Origin: Streptomyces fructofermentans
GTDB taxonomy: Bacteria; Actinomycetota; Actinomycetes; Streptomycetales; Streptomycetaceae
Direction: 5' to 3'
NCBI RefSeq assembly: GCF_014651055.1
Contig: NZ_BMWD01000020.1
Coordinates: 62,001-126,000, forward strand
DNA length: 64,000 nt
Within the stretch, counting starts at the first letter, position 1, and each line of letters starts with the position of its first letter. Positions 51,781 through 59,857 of this stretch are shown one piece after another. Below the pieces are notes generated by a model. It saw only the letters and a program-made list of their open reading frames with translations, was not told where the DNA came from and searched no databases. A program made the position numbers and the translations under genes.

Positions 51781-52887
51781 TCAGTCCTGCGGCAGCGGCC
51801 TCATGTCGGGCGCGACCTGGGTGTGCGGGGTGACGCGCACGATGGTGATCAGACGGTCCATCAACTGGAGCTTCCCGACGGCCGGATCGTCGTACCCGAG
51901 GACGCGGTGCCCCCGTACGACGCTCACCACCAGGTCGTCGGTCTCGCGGACCCCCTTGCCCACCTCGGCCTTTATGACGGGCCGCTCGACGATGTCGAGC
52001 CCGCTGCCCTGGTGGATGAGGTCCTCCATGACCATGCCGGCGCTGGGACTGAGCACGGACAGCCCGAGCAGCCGGCCCGCGGCGCTCGCGCTGGTGATGA
52101 CGGCGTCGGCGCCGGACTGCTTCAGGAGGGGCGCGTTCTCCTCCTCGCGCACGGCGGCGACGATCTTCGCCTTGCGGTTGAGCTGCCGGGCCGTCAGCGC
52201 GACGAGCACGGCCGTGTCGTCCCGCTGGGTCGCGATGATGATCTGCCGGGCCTTCTGCACCTCGGCGCGGAGCAGAACGTCGCTGCGCGTGGCGTCGCCC
52301 AGGACGCCGGCGAACCCGTACGACGTCGCGGCCTCGATCACCTTCGAGCTGGGGTCGACGACGACGACCTGCTCCTTCTTCAGCCCCGTCGAGCACACGG
52401 TCTCGATCGCCGAGCGGCCCTTCGTGCCGAACCCGATGACAACGGTGTGCTCTCGCAAGGTGGCCCTCCAGCGGTTCAGTCGCCACTCCTCCCGGGTGCG
52501 CTCCGTGAGGACCTCGAGAGTCGTGCCGACCAGGATGATCAGGAAGAGCACGCGCAGTGGCGTGATCAGGAAGATGTTGGTCAGCCGAGCGCCGTCGCTG
52601 ACCGGGGTGATGTCGCCGTAACCGGTCGTGGAGAGGGTGACGGTCGCGTAGTAGAAGCAGTCCAGGAGGTCCATGGACTGGTCGGAGTTGTCGGTGTAGC
52701 CGCCGCGGTCGGCGTAGACGATCAGCGCGGTCGCCACCAGCACCAGCAGGGCGATGACGACCCGCTTGGTGACCTGCCGCAGCGGGTGCTCCACCCGGCG
52801 GCGGGGCAACGCGATGCGCCGGGTGACGAGCCGTTCGTCCGCCTGCCGGGCGATCGCGTCCTGGCCGGGAAGTTTCACGTGAAACAC
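51781..52887 (-). CDS. potassium channel protein with RCK (TrkA-N) domain
   Basis: 368-aa two-helix K+ channel. Membrane helix 1 is ~42-58, the pore loop has the selectivity filter TTGYGD (87-92), and helix 2 is ~110-128. A cytoplasmic RCK/TrkA-N domain follows (~145-265, VVIGFGTKGRSAIETV) with a smaller C-terminal domain, so gating by NAD(H), nucleotide or Ca2+ is likely. GTG start at 52887 lies inside a parS palindrome, which is why the protein begins V-F-H-V-K-L; an internal GTG near residue 21 is an alternative. The start overlaps the moeA stop by 13 bp. Confidence 0.92.
   Translation of the reverse strand: MFHVKLPGQDAIARQADERLVTRRIALPRRRVEHPLRQVTKRVVIALLVLVATALIVYADRGGYTDNSDQSMDLLDCFYYATVTLSTTGYGDITPVSDGARLTNIFLITPLRVLFLIILVGTTLEVLTERTREEWRLNRWRATLREHTVVIGFGTKGRSAIETVCSTGLKKEQVVVVDPSSKVIEAATSYGFAGVLGDATRSDVLLRAEVQKARQIIIATQRDDTAVLVALTARQLNRKAKIVAAVREEENAPLLKQSGADAVITSASAAGRLLGLSVLSPSAGMVMEDLIHQGSGLDIVERPVIKAEVGKGVRETDDLVVSVVRGHRVLGYDDPAVGKLQLMDRLITIVRVTPHTQVAPDMRPLPQD
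52872..52885. other. parS: parS centromere site (ParB binding), overlapping two genes
   Basis: GTTTCACGTGAAAC, perfect 14-bp parS core, flanked by A on both sides. It covers the moeA stop codon and most of the start codon and codons 2-5 of the K+ channel gene. Confidence 0.93.
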
Positions 52888-54233
52888 ACTCCGATCCCGG
52901 CCGCGGCCCAGGGCAGGTCGAGGATCTCGGCCTCCTGGCCGGGGCGCGCGCCACCGGGCGGGACGACCGCGAGCGCGTCGGCGGCCGCGACACCCCGCAG
53001 CATGGCAGGACCGTTGTAGTGCAGCGGGACGGCCCGGTCGGCGCGCAGGACCACGGGTACGAGCCGGGTGTCGCGCGGGTGCCCGTGCACGGTGTCCTGG
53101 AGCGGCAGTGTGTACGTCTCCGGGGCCGCGTGTCCGGCGAGGGTACGCAGCAGCGGCTCGGCCAGCGTGAGCAGGCCGGAGACGGCGGCCAGGGGGTTGC
53201 CCGGCAGTCCCACGAGGTGCTGCCTCTCACGGGTCCGGGCCAGGAGCATGGGATGGCCGGGACGTACTCCGACGCCGTTCACCAGCAGTTCGGCTCCGAT
53301 GCGGCGCAGTGTGGGGTGCACATGGTCGACGGGGCCGGCCGCGGTGCCGCCGGTGGTGACGACGAGGTCGGCCCCGGAGTCCCGTACCGCGGTGTGGAGG
53401 GCTTCGGCGTCGTCACCGAGTCTGCGCACGGCGACGACGTCCGCGCCCAGGGCGCGCAGCCAGGACGGCAGCATCGGGCCGAGCGCGTCCCGGATGAGGC
53501 CCTCGCGCGGCAGCCCCCCGGTGAGCAACTCGTCCCCCAGGACGAGGACTTCCACGCGCGGCCGGGGAAACGCGGCGACGGTGTCGTATCCGGCGGCGGC
53601 GGCGAGTCCGAGCACGGCCGGGGTGACCAGCGTGCCGGAGGGCAGCAGGGGGTCGCCGGAACGGCACTCCTGGCCCCGGGGCCGGATGTCCTGGCCCGGC
53701 ACGACCTCGCGGGTCGCGTGGAGCCGGTCCTTCTCGTCGATGCGGCCGTGCTCGCTGCGGATCACCGCGGTGACGTCGTGCGGAATCCGGGCACCGGTCG
53801 CGATGCGGACCGCCTCGCCGTCGGCGAGGGGCCGGGGTGCGGAGTGGCCAGCGAGCACACCCTCGGCACGGACGCCCCAGGGACCCGGTCCAGCGACCGC
53901 CCAGCCGTCCATCGCCGAGGTGTCGAACGAGGGGAGGTCCGTGAGGGCGTCGAGGGGGGCGGCGAGGACGAGCCCCAGCGCCGCGTCGAGCGGCACCGAG
54001 ACGGCGGCGTCGGGTCCGCGGGGAGCCCGCGCGGCGACGGCCCGGGCCTCCCCCCAGGGTGTGGCGGCGTGGACGTGCTCCTCGCCGGCGCTCCCGGAGG
54101 TCGGCGGCTGCGCGGACCGGGGCACGCCGTGCGTTCCCGGGTGCTCGGACATCGGGGCGCCGCCTTCCTTGACCAGGGCGAGCGCCTCCTCGACGTCGAG
54201 GTCGACCTCCTCGTACTGCCCGGAGGCCGTCAT
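52875..54233 (-). CDS. moeA: molybdopterin molybdotransferase MoeA
   Basis: 452-aa enzyme inserting molybdate into adenylylated molybdopterin. After a variable N-terminus, the MoeA core begins near residue 75 (SVPLDAALGLVLAAPL), with LPSFDTSAMDGWAV, RIATGARIP, VPGQDIRPRGQEC, a MoCF domain (VLVLGDEL, VVTTGGTAAGPVDHVHPTL) and LVGLPGNPLAAVSGLLTL, then a C-terminal beta domain. The N-terminal ~70 residues are longer than usual and include an acidic YEEVDLDVEEALALV stretch. Its ATG overlaps the stop of the MobA-like gene (ATGA). The last codons run into the parS site, giving the end GVCFT. No other cofactor genes are in the window. Confidence 0.92.
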   Translation of the reverse strand: MTASGQYEEVDLDVEEALALVKEGGAPMSEHPGTHGVPRSAQPPTSGSAGEEHVHAATPWGEARAVAARAPRGPDAAVSVPLDAALGLVLAAPLDALTDLPSFDTSAMDGWAVAGPGPWGVRAEGVLAGHSAPRPLADGEAVRIATGARIPHDVTAVIRSEHGRIDEKDRLHATREVVPGQDIRPRGQECRSGDPLLPSGTLVTPAVLGLAAAAGYDTVAAFPRPRVEVLVLGDELLTGGLPREGLIRDALGPMLPSWLRALGADVVAVRRLGDDAEALHTAVRDSGADLVVTTGGTAAGPVDHVHPTLRRIGAELLVNGVGVRPGHPMLLARTRERQHLVGLPGNPLAAVSGLLTLAEPLLRTLAGHAAPETYTLPLQDTVHGHPRDTRLVPVVLRADRAVPLHYNGPAMLRGVAAADALAVVPPGGARPGQEAEILDLPWAAAGIGVCFT

Positions 54234-55291
54234 CCGGCGTCCGGCCGGGGTTCGGGGGCGCTGCCGCCGGGGCCCGTCCCGGCGGAGTCGGTACCACCCG
54301 GCACTGTGCCGGTACCGCCCGGAAGGGTGTCGGAGCCGCCCGGGACGGTTTCGGAGCCGGTGGCCGCGCCGGCGCCGGTCGCCGGGGCCGTGCCCGCGGG
54401 GGCCGGCGGTCCGGGGGAGGCCTTCGGGCCGTCCTCCTCGGCCGCCCAGCGCAGGGCGAGGGCGGTGGCCTTGCGGGCGGCCTCCGCGACCGCTTCGGGT
54501 CCTCCCGCCGCCCGGGCCGCCGCGTAGCCGACGAGGAACGTCGTCAGCGGGGCCGCGGGCCGGGCCACGCCGTGTGCGGCGTCGCGGGCGAGGTCCAGCA
54601 GGATGCCGATGTCGACGTCCAGGTCGATGCCCAGTTCGTCCTTGACTGCGGTGATCCATTCATCCAACACGTGCCCATGCTCCCTGATACGTGCCCGGGC
54701 GGCGGCGATGTCGTCCCAGGTGTCGCAGTCGAAGGACGCGACGGGGTCGGTGATGCGGGTCAGGTGGAGCGAGCCGGTGAGCCGCCGCAGCGGCAGACCG
54801 GTCAGTTCGCCGTGCTCGGCGCGCAGGGACGCCAGTCCGCGGCGCAGTGCCGAGGCACGGTAGGCGGCCACGAGCGGCTGGTCGCGGCCGTCGGCGTCGG
54901 TGGCCAGCACGCCGTCCGCGCCCTCCCGCTGAAGGACGGTCAGCAGCGCGCGCACCGTCTCCCCCGCCAGGAACGGCAGGTCGGCGGAGAGCACCACGAC
55001 GGACTCGGCGGTGGTGAGCCGGAGCCCCGCGTCGAGCGCGGCCAGCGGTCCCCCGCCGGGCGGGTCCTCGCGGGCCCACACGACCGGGCGCGCGGTGGGC
55101 CGGGGCTCCGCGACGACCACGGTGGTGCCGGCCGTGGAACAGGCGGCCAGGACGCGGTCGAGGAGGGCGCGTCCGCCCACGCGCACGCCGGGCTTGTCGG
55201 CTCCGCCGAGCCGGCGGGCGGCACCGCCCGCCAGCACGACGGCGTCATGGCCGTCCGTGCCGGGCGCGTTGGGGGACTCGTACGCGGTCAC
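54230..55291 (-). CDS. MobA-like NTP transferase fused to DUF6457
   Basis: 353 aa. N-terminal molybdenum cofactor guanylyltransferase-like domain (~10-195): AVVLAGGAARRLGGADKP nucleotide motif, LSADLPFLAG metal-binding Asp, SFDCDTWDDIAAAR end. A short helical DUF6457 domain follows (~205-290, LDEWITAVKDELGIDLDVDIGILLDLARDAAHGVARPAAPLTTFLVGYAAAR). The tail of ~60 residues is Gly/Thr/Pro repeats (PGGSDTLPGGTGTVPGG). Start GTG 55291 is 6 nt after CATACT, possibly leaderless; the longer frame to 55336 is unlikely. Operon with moeA. The family adds GMP to molybdopterin to give MGD. Confidence 0.9.
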   Translation of the reverse strand: MTAYESPNAPGTDGHDAVVLAGGAARRLGGADKPGVRVGGRALLDRVLAACSTAGTTVVVAEPRPTARPVVWAREDPPGGGPLAALDAGLRLTTAESVVVLSADLPFLAGETVRALLTVLQREGADGVLATDADGRDQPLVAAYRASALRRGLASLRAEHGELTGLPLRRLTGSLHLTRITDPVASFDCDTWDDIAAARARIREHGHVLDEWITAVKDELGIDLDVDIGILLDLARDAAHGVARPAAPLTTFLVGYAAARAAGGPEAVAEAARKATALALRWAAEEDGPKASPGPPAPAGTAPATGAGAATGSETVPGGSDTLPGGTGTVPGGTDSAGTGPGGSAPEPRPDAG

Positions 55292-55381
55292 CCCACGAGT
55301 ATGAGTGTCCCGTGGATCATTTCCACCCCCGCGCACAGCATGTGGACGGGGGTGGGGACGAGGCCCCGGGGGGCCGAGTGG

Positions 55382-56974
55382 CTACAAGGTCCGCAGCAGC
55401 ACCGCCGGTTGCTCCACGCAGTCCGCCACATACCGCAGGAAACCGCCCGCCGTGCCGCCGTCGCACACCCGGTGGTCGAAGGTGAGCGAGAGCTGCACGA
55501 CCTGCCGCACCGCCAGCTCGCCCTCGTGCACCCAGGGCTTGGGGATGATCCGGCCGACACCGAGCATCGCCGCCTCGGGGTGGTTCACGATCGGGGTGGA
55601 ACCGTCGACGCCGAACACCCCGTAGTTGTTCAACGTGAAGGTCCCGCCGGTGAGTTCGGCCGGGGTGAGCGTGCCGGTCCTGGCCGACTCGGTGAGCCGG
55701 GCGAACTCCGCGCCCAGCGACTCCGCGCCCCGTGCGTGCGCGTCCTTCACCACCGGAACCACGAGCCCGCGCTCGGTCTGGGCGGCGAACCCGAGGTGCA
55801 CCGCGTCCAGCCGGACGATCTCGCGGGCCTCCGTGTCGACCGTCGAGTTGAGCTCGGGATACCGGGCAAGCGCCGCGGTGCAGATCCTGGCCAGCAGCGC
55901 GATCAGGGAGATCTTCGGTCCCCCGGCCGCGTTCATCGCCGTGCGCGCCCGCATCAGTTCCGTGGCGTCGGCGTCCACCCAGCAGGTCGCGTCCGGGATC
56001 TCGCGCCGGCTGCGGGAGAGCTTGTCGGCGACGGCGCCCCGGACACCCTTCAGCGGGACGCGGGTGACGCCCGGGGCGGCGGCCGCCCGGCCTTCCGGAA
56101 GGGGCGTGTCCTGCGCCGCGGCCCCGGGCACGCCCGCGGGGGCGGCCGCGGAGCGCAGCGCCCGCTCCACGTCGGCGCGCAGGATCAGGCCCTCGGGGCC
56201 GGAGCCGGCGAGGTCCCGCAGGTCCAGTCCGTTCTCCCGGGCGAGCCTGCGCACGAGCGGCGAGATCACCGGCACGGGACCGTCCGTCCCGCGACCGGCA
56301 CCGTCCACGGTGCCGGGTGCCGTGCCGTTCGCGGTGCCGGGTGCCGTGCCGTTCGCGGTGCCGGGTGCCGTGCCGTTCGCGGTGCCGGGTGCCGTGCCGG
56401 TCGCGGTGCCGGGTGCCGTGCCGGTCGCGGTGCCGGGTGCCGTGCCGGTCGCGGTGCCGGGTGCGCCCGCCGAAACCAGGGTGCCGGGAGCGGAGGCCGC
56501 GCGGGCCGCGCCGGTCCCGGGGTGCGCCCCGCCCGGACCGGTGGGCGCCGCGCTGTGCGGGCCGCCCGGTGCGGGCCTGACCGCGCCCGCCCCTGTCTCG
56601 GGCGGACGGACCCTGCGGCGCCGCGCCGGGGCCGCCTGCGTGCCGTATCCCACCAGCACGTTCCCGGAGCCCTCGGCGTCGCCTTCGGGAGCCGGGGTGC
56701 CGTCGGCGAGCGGTGCGCCGGAGGCGGGCGCGCCCACCGCGACCGTCAGCAGCGGCGCGCCGACGGGCAGTTCCGTGCCCTCGTCCCCGTAGCGGGCCGT
56801 GACCACGCCGCCGTACGGGCAGGGCACCTCCACCATCGCCTTGGCGGTCTCGACCTCGACGACGGGCTGGTCGACGGCGACGACGTCGCCGACCTGGACC
56901 AGCCAGCGGACGATCTCGGCCTCCGTGAGCCCTTCCCCGAGGTCGGGAAGCTTGAATTCGAGGACCTGGGCCAT
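55382..56974 (-). CDS. bkdC: branched-chain 2-oxoacid dehydrogenase E2 (bkdR-linked cluster)
   Basis: 530-aa dihydrolipoyl acyltransferase. Lipoyl domain (~5-80, lysine in ETAKAMVEV), then an unusually long linker (~85-235). The linker contains an 8-residue repeat of type GTATGTAP encoded by a 24-bp tandem repeat. The subunit-binding domain is at ~240-275 (VRRLARENGLDLRDLAGSG) and the catalytic domain at ~300-530 with TFDHRVCDGG carrying the active His and Asp. ATG 56974 overlaps the E1beta stop (ATGA). Last gene of the operon. Longer than the first-cluster E2 (482 aa), mainly from the linker. Confidence 0.93.
   Translation of the reverse strand: MAQVLEFKLPDLGEGLTEAEIVRWLVQVGDVVAVDQPVVEVETAKAMVEVPCPYGGVVTARYGDEGTELPVGAPLLTVAVGAPASGAPLADGTPAPEGDAEGSGNVLVGYGTQAAPARRRRVRPPETGAGAVRPAPGGPHSAAPTGPGGAHPGTGAARAASAPGTLVSAGAPGTATGTAPGTATGTAPGTATGTAPGTANGTAPGTANGTAPGTANGTAPGTVDGAGRGTDGPVPVISPLVRRLARENGLDLRDLAGSGPEGLILRADVERALRSAAAPAGVPGAAAQDTPLPEGRAAAAPGVTRVPLKGVRGAVADKLSRSRREIPDATCWVDADATELMRARTAMNAAGGPKISLIALLARICTAALARYPELNSTVDTEAREIVRLDAVHLGFAAQTERGLVVPVVKDAHARGAESLGAEFARLTESARTGTLTPAELTGGTFTLNNYGVFGVDGSTPIVNHPEAAMLGVGRIIPKPWVHEGELAVRQVVQLSLTFDHRVCDGGTAGGFLRYVADCVEQPAVLLRTL
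56310..56465. repeat. 24-bp tandem repeat in the E2 linker
   Basis: Six full 24-bp units (56310-56453) plus a 12-bp partial. The first three end in GTTCGCG and the next three in GGTCGCG. In frame, each unit adds eight residues of the linker, so copy-number changes keep the reading frame. Confidence 0.95.
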
Positions 56975-57978
56975 CAGCTCCGCGCCTCCCACTGCAGACG
57001 CGCCACCGCGTCCAGGATCCGGTCCACGCCGGGCAGATGGTGCCGCTCCAGCATCGGCGGCGGGTAAGGGATGTCGAACCCGGCCACACGCAGCACGGGC
57101 GCCTCCAGGTGGTGGAAGCAGCGCTCGGTGACCCGCGCGGCGATCTCGCCGCCCGGTCCGCCGAAGCTCCCCGACTCGTGCACCACGACCGCGCGGCCGG
57201 TGCGCCGCACCGACGCGGAGACCGTCTCGTCGTCGAACGGCACCAGGGAGCGCAGGTCGACGACCTCCAGGTCCCAGCCCTCGGCCCGGGCGGCCTCGGC
57301 CGCCTCCAGGCAGACGGGCACGGACGGGCCGTACGTGATGAGCGTGGCGCTGCGTCCGCGGCGCCGGACGACCGCGCGGCCGATCGGCTCCACGGCCTGC
57401 GGCTCGTCGGGGTTCCACGCGTCCTTCGACCAGTACAGGCGCTTGGGTTCGAGGACGACGACCGGGTCGTCGGAGGCGATGGCGGCCCGCAGCAGTCCGT
57501 ACGCGTCGGCGACCGTCGCGGGCGTCACGACGTGCAGCCCCGGGGTCGCGATGTAGTACGCCTCGGAGGAGTCGCTGTGGTGCTCGACGCCGCCGATGCC
57601 GCCGCCGTACGGAACCCGCACGGTGATCGGCAGGGGCATCGCGCCGCGGGTGCGGTTGCGCCAGCGCGCCACGTGCGAGATGAGCTGCTCGAACGCGGGG
57701 TACGCGAAGGCGTCGAACTGCATCTCCACGACCGGCCGCAGCCCGTACATCGCCATGCCGACCGCCGTGCCGAGGATTCCCGCCTCGGCGAGCGGGGTGT
57801 CCGTGACGCGGTCCTCGCCGAACTCCTTGACGAGCCCGTCGGTGACCCGGAAGACACCGCCCAGGGCGCCGACGTCCTCGCCCATGACGTGCACGGTCGG
57901 GTCCTCGGCCATCGCGTCGCGCAGGGCGCGCCCGAAGGCCTGCGCCATGGTGGCGGGCTTCACCGCGACGGTGGTCAT
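56974..57978 (-). CDS. bkdB: branched-chain 2-oxoacid dehydrogenase E1 beta (bkdR-linked cluster)
   Basis: 334 aa. Motifs parallel the first copy: MGEDVGALGGVFRVTDGL, DTPLAEAGILGTAVGMAM, VPYGGGIGGVEHHSDSSEAYY, ending LEAPVLRVAGFDIPYPPPMLE. ATG 57978 gives MTTVAVKPATMAQAFGRALRD and overlaps the E1alpha stop by 4 bp (ATGA). Its own stop overlaps the E2 start, so all three genes are translationally coupled. This is tighter than in the first cluster. Open frames much longer than this on the same strand are read-through artefacts. Confidence 0.94.
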   Translation of the reverse strand: MTTVAVKPATMAQAFGRALRDAMAEDPTVHVMGEDVGALGGVFRVTDGLVKEFGEDRVTDTPLAEAGILGTAVGMAMYGLRPVVEMQFDAFAYPAFEQLISHVARWRNRTRGAMPLPITVRVPYGGGIGGVEHHSDSSEAYYIATPGLHVVTPATVADAYGLLRAAIASDDPVVVLEPKRLYWSKDAWNPDEPQAVEPIGRAVVRRRGRSATLITYGPSVPVCLEAAEAARAEGWDLEVVDLRSLVPFDDETVSASVRRTGRAVVVHESGSFGGPGGEIAARVTERCFHHLEAPVLRVAGFDIPYPPPMLERHHLPGVDRILDAVARLQWEARS

Positions 57979-59129
57979 CGGGTGGCTCCTTCGGGGTCGT
58001 CGTGCCCACGGGTCTCGGCGTCCAGCTCGGCCCGCAGCATCGCCTCCTGCTCCAGGAGCTGTGTCGTGGGGCGGGCGTACACATGGGCGAAGAGGTCCAT
58101 GGGGTCGAGCACCGGGTCCTGGTTCATGCGCTCGCGCAGGTCCGCGGCCATCGCCTCGGCGTCCTCGCGGGCGGCGGCCATGCCGGCCTCGTCGATCAGT
58201 CCGCGCCCGGTCAGCTCGCGCTCCAGGAGGGCGATCGGGTCGTGCGCGCGCCAGGCCTCGACGTCGGCGTCGTCGCGGTAGCGCTTGTCGTCGTCGGCGT
58301 TGGTGTGCGCCTCCATGCGGTACGTCACCGCCTCGACGAGCGTCGGCCCGCCGCCCGCGCGGGCGTGGGCGATCGCCTCGCCGAGCACCTCGTGCACGGC
58401 CGCGGCGTCGTTCCCGTCGACCAGTCGGCCCGGCATCCCGTAGCCGACGGCCTTGTGGGCCAGCGACGGGGCGGCGGTCTGCTTGGCGAGCGGCACGGAG
58501 ATCGCGAAGCCGTTGTTCTGCACGAGGAAGACGACCGGGGCCTGCCAGACGGCGGCGAAGTTCAGCGCCTCGTGGAAGTCGCCCTCGCTGGTGCCGCCGT
58601 CGCCGATCATGGCGAGCGCGACCACGTCGTCGCCCTTGAGCCGGGCGGCGTGCGCGAGGCCCACGGCGTGCGGGAGCTGGGTCGCCAGCGGGGTGCACAG
58701 GGGCGCGACGCGGTGCTCGCGGGGGTCGTAGCCCGTGTGCCAGTCACCGCGCAGGAGCGTCAGCGCCTGGACGGGGTCGAGCCCGCGGGCGACCGCGGCG
58801 AGGGTGTCGCGGTAGCTGGGGAAGAGCCAGTCGCGCTCCTCCAGGACCAGCGCGGCGGCCACCTCGCAGGCCTCCTGGCCCGTGGAGGACGGGTAGACGG
58901 CAAGCCGGCCCTGCTTGGTGAGCGCGGTGGCCTGCGTGTTGTAGCGGCGTCCGCGCACCAGTTGCGCGTACAGCCGGCGCAGCAGATCCGGATCGACCTG
59001 CGCGGCCGCCTCGGTACCGAGCACGCGGTGGGGCAGCGCGTCGGGCAGCAGCGGCGCGGGATCGGTGCGGGGCTGCCAGGCGGGCGGCGGGGTCGGCCGG
59101 TATGCGCCTCGCTGCTCCATGACCGTCAT
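57975..59129 (-). CDS. bkdA: branched-chain 2-oxoacid dehydrogenase E1 alpha (bkdR-linked cluster)
   Basis: 384 aa. TPP motif GDGGTSEGDFHEALNFAAVWQAPVVFLVQNN, with PSSTGQEACEV and YRMEAHTNADDDKRYR. First gene of the operon; ATG 59129 has GAGGAGGT 8-15 nt upstream. Divergent from the Lrp/AsnC gene bkdR, whose S. coelicolor namesake is known to regulate bkdABC. A PaaR-type box (59190-59203) and a 10-bp inverted repeat (59234-59263) lie in the shared promoter region. Supplies branched acyl-CoA starters for fatty acids and polyketides. Confidence 0.94.
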   Translation of the reverse strand: MTVMEQRGAYRPTPPPAWQPRTDPAPLLPDALPHRVLGTEAAAQVDPDLLRRLYAQLVRGRRYNTQATALTKQGRLAVYPSSTGQEACEVAAALVLEERDWLFPSYRDTLAAVARGLDPVQALTLLRGDWHTGYDPREHRVAPLCTPLATQLPHAVGLAHAARLKGDDVVALAMIGDGGTSEGDFHEALNFAAVWQAPVVFLVQNNGFAISVPLAKQTAAPSLAHKAVGYGMPGRLVDGNDAAAVHEVLGEAIAHARAGGGPTLVEAVTYRMEAHTNADDDKRYRDDADVEAWRAHDPIALLERELTGRGLIDEAGMAAAREDAEAMAADLRERMNQDPVLDPMDLFAHVYARPTTQLLEQEAMLRAELDAETRGHDDPEGATR

Positions 59130-59189
59130 GTCGGCACCTCCTCGTGGGAGCGACTTCGAGAGGCCCGTCGAGGGTGACGCGCCTCACCT

Positions 59190-59203
59190 ACCGATTGTTC
59201 GGT
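59190..59203. promoter_or_regulatory. PaaR-type box ACCGATTGTTCGGT upstream of bkdA
   Basis: Palindromic ends ACCGA / TCGGT (ACCG-NN-YG-NN-CGGT). One base in the centre differs from the box at 62165-62178. Located 61 bp upstream of the bkdA start. Confidence 0.65.
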
Positions 59204-59233
59204 CGTCGGCACATTTTGGCTACAGGCACCGCC

Positions 59234-59263
59234 AGGCTGTGGACAAACGGTTCTCCACAGCCT
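59234..59263. promoter_or_regulatory. inverted repeat AGGCTGTGGA-N10-TCCACAGCCT in the bkdA/bkdR region
   Basis: Perfect 10-bp arms. It could be the Lrp-type operator of BkdR. It also forms two opposed DnaA-box-like nonamers, TGTGGACAA (59238-59246) and TTCTCCACA (59251-59259). Confidence 0.65.
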
Positions 59264-59304
59264 GAGATGGATGCAGTACGTCCATAGTAGGGAGGCGGGG
59301 GGAC

Positions 59305-59805
59305 ATGGCACCTGAACAAATGGCCGAAGGGCCGGAGCCCGGGACCCCGCTGCCGCCGCCGCGCCCTCTCGACGCCATAGACCAGGACATCCTGCAGATG
59401 CTCCAGGCGGACGGCCGCGCCTCCGTGCGGTCCGTCGCCGAACGCGTCCACGTGTCCCGCGCCAACGCCTACGCGCGGATCAACCGCCTCGTCGAGGACG
59501 GCGTCATCCGGGGTTTCGGCGCCCGCGTCGACCACGAGCGGGCGGGACACGGCACCTCGGCGTACATCACGCTCAAGATCGTGCAGAACTCCTGGCGCAC
59601 CGTCCGCGAACAGCTCAGACTCCTGCCGGGCGCCTCCCACATCGCGCTGGTGGGCGGCGACTTCGACGTCCTGCTCCTGGTGCACACGCCCGACAACAGG
59701 GCGTTGCGCGAGCTGGTGCTCACCCGCCTCCAGGCCATACCCGAGGTGCTCAGCACCCGGACGCTGCTCGTGTTCGAGGAGGAGGACCTGGAGCCCCAGG
59801 GCTGA
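59305..59805 (+). CDS. bkdR: Lrp/AsnC-family regulator of bkd genes
   Basis: 166 aa. Winged HTH (~22-75: LDAIDQDILQMLQADGRASVRSVAERVHVSRANAYARINRLVEDGVI) and a RAM ligand-binding/oligomerisation domain (~85-160, with VGGDFDVLLLVHT). The N-terminal ~20 residues are Pro/Glu-rich, and the protein ends with an acidic EEEDLEPQG tail. GGGAGGCGGGGGG precedes the ATG. Divergent from bkdABC. In S. coelicolor the equivalent gene affects morphogenesis and antibiotic production (Lrp family, literature knowledge). Ligands are likely branched-chain amino or oxo acids. Confidence 0.93.
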   Translation: MAPEQMAEGPEPGTPLPPPRPLDAIDQDILQMLQADGRASVRSVAERVHVSRANAYARINRLVEDGVIRGFGARVDHERAGHGTSAYITLKIVQNSWRTVREQLRLLPGASHIALVGGDFDVLLLVHTPDNRALRELVLTRLQAIPEVLSTRTLLVFEEEDLEPQG

Positions 59806-59857
59806 CCACCGCCCCGGCAGCCGCTCCTGCCCGGCCTTCATCGGCCCGGGCCGCGCC

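Noticed and set aside
55382..58084. A single 900-aa frame that appears to fuse sequence upstream to the E2 protein
   Set aside because: The upstream part is out-of-frame E1beta DNA. The E2 starts at 56974 with an ATGA overlap and a family N-terminus.
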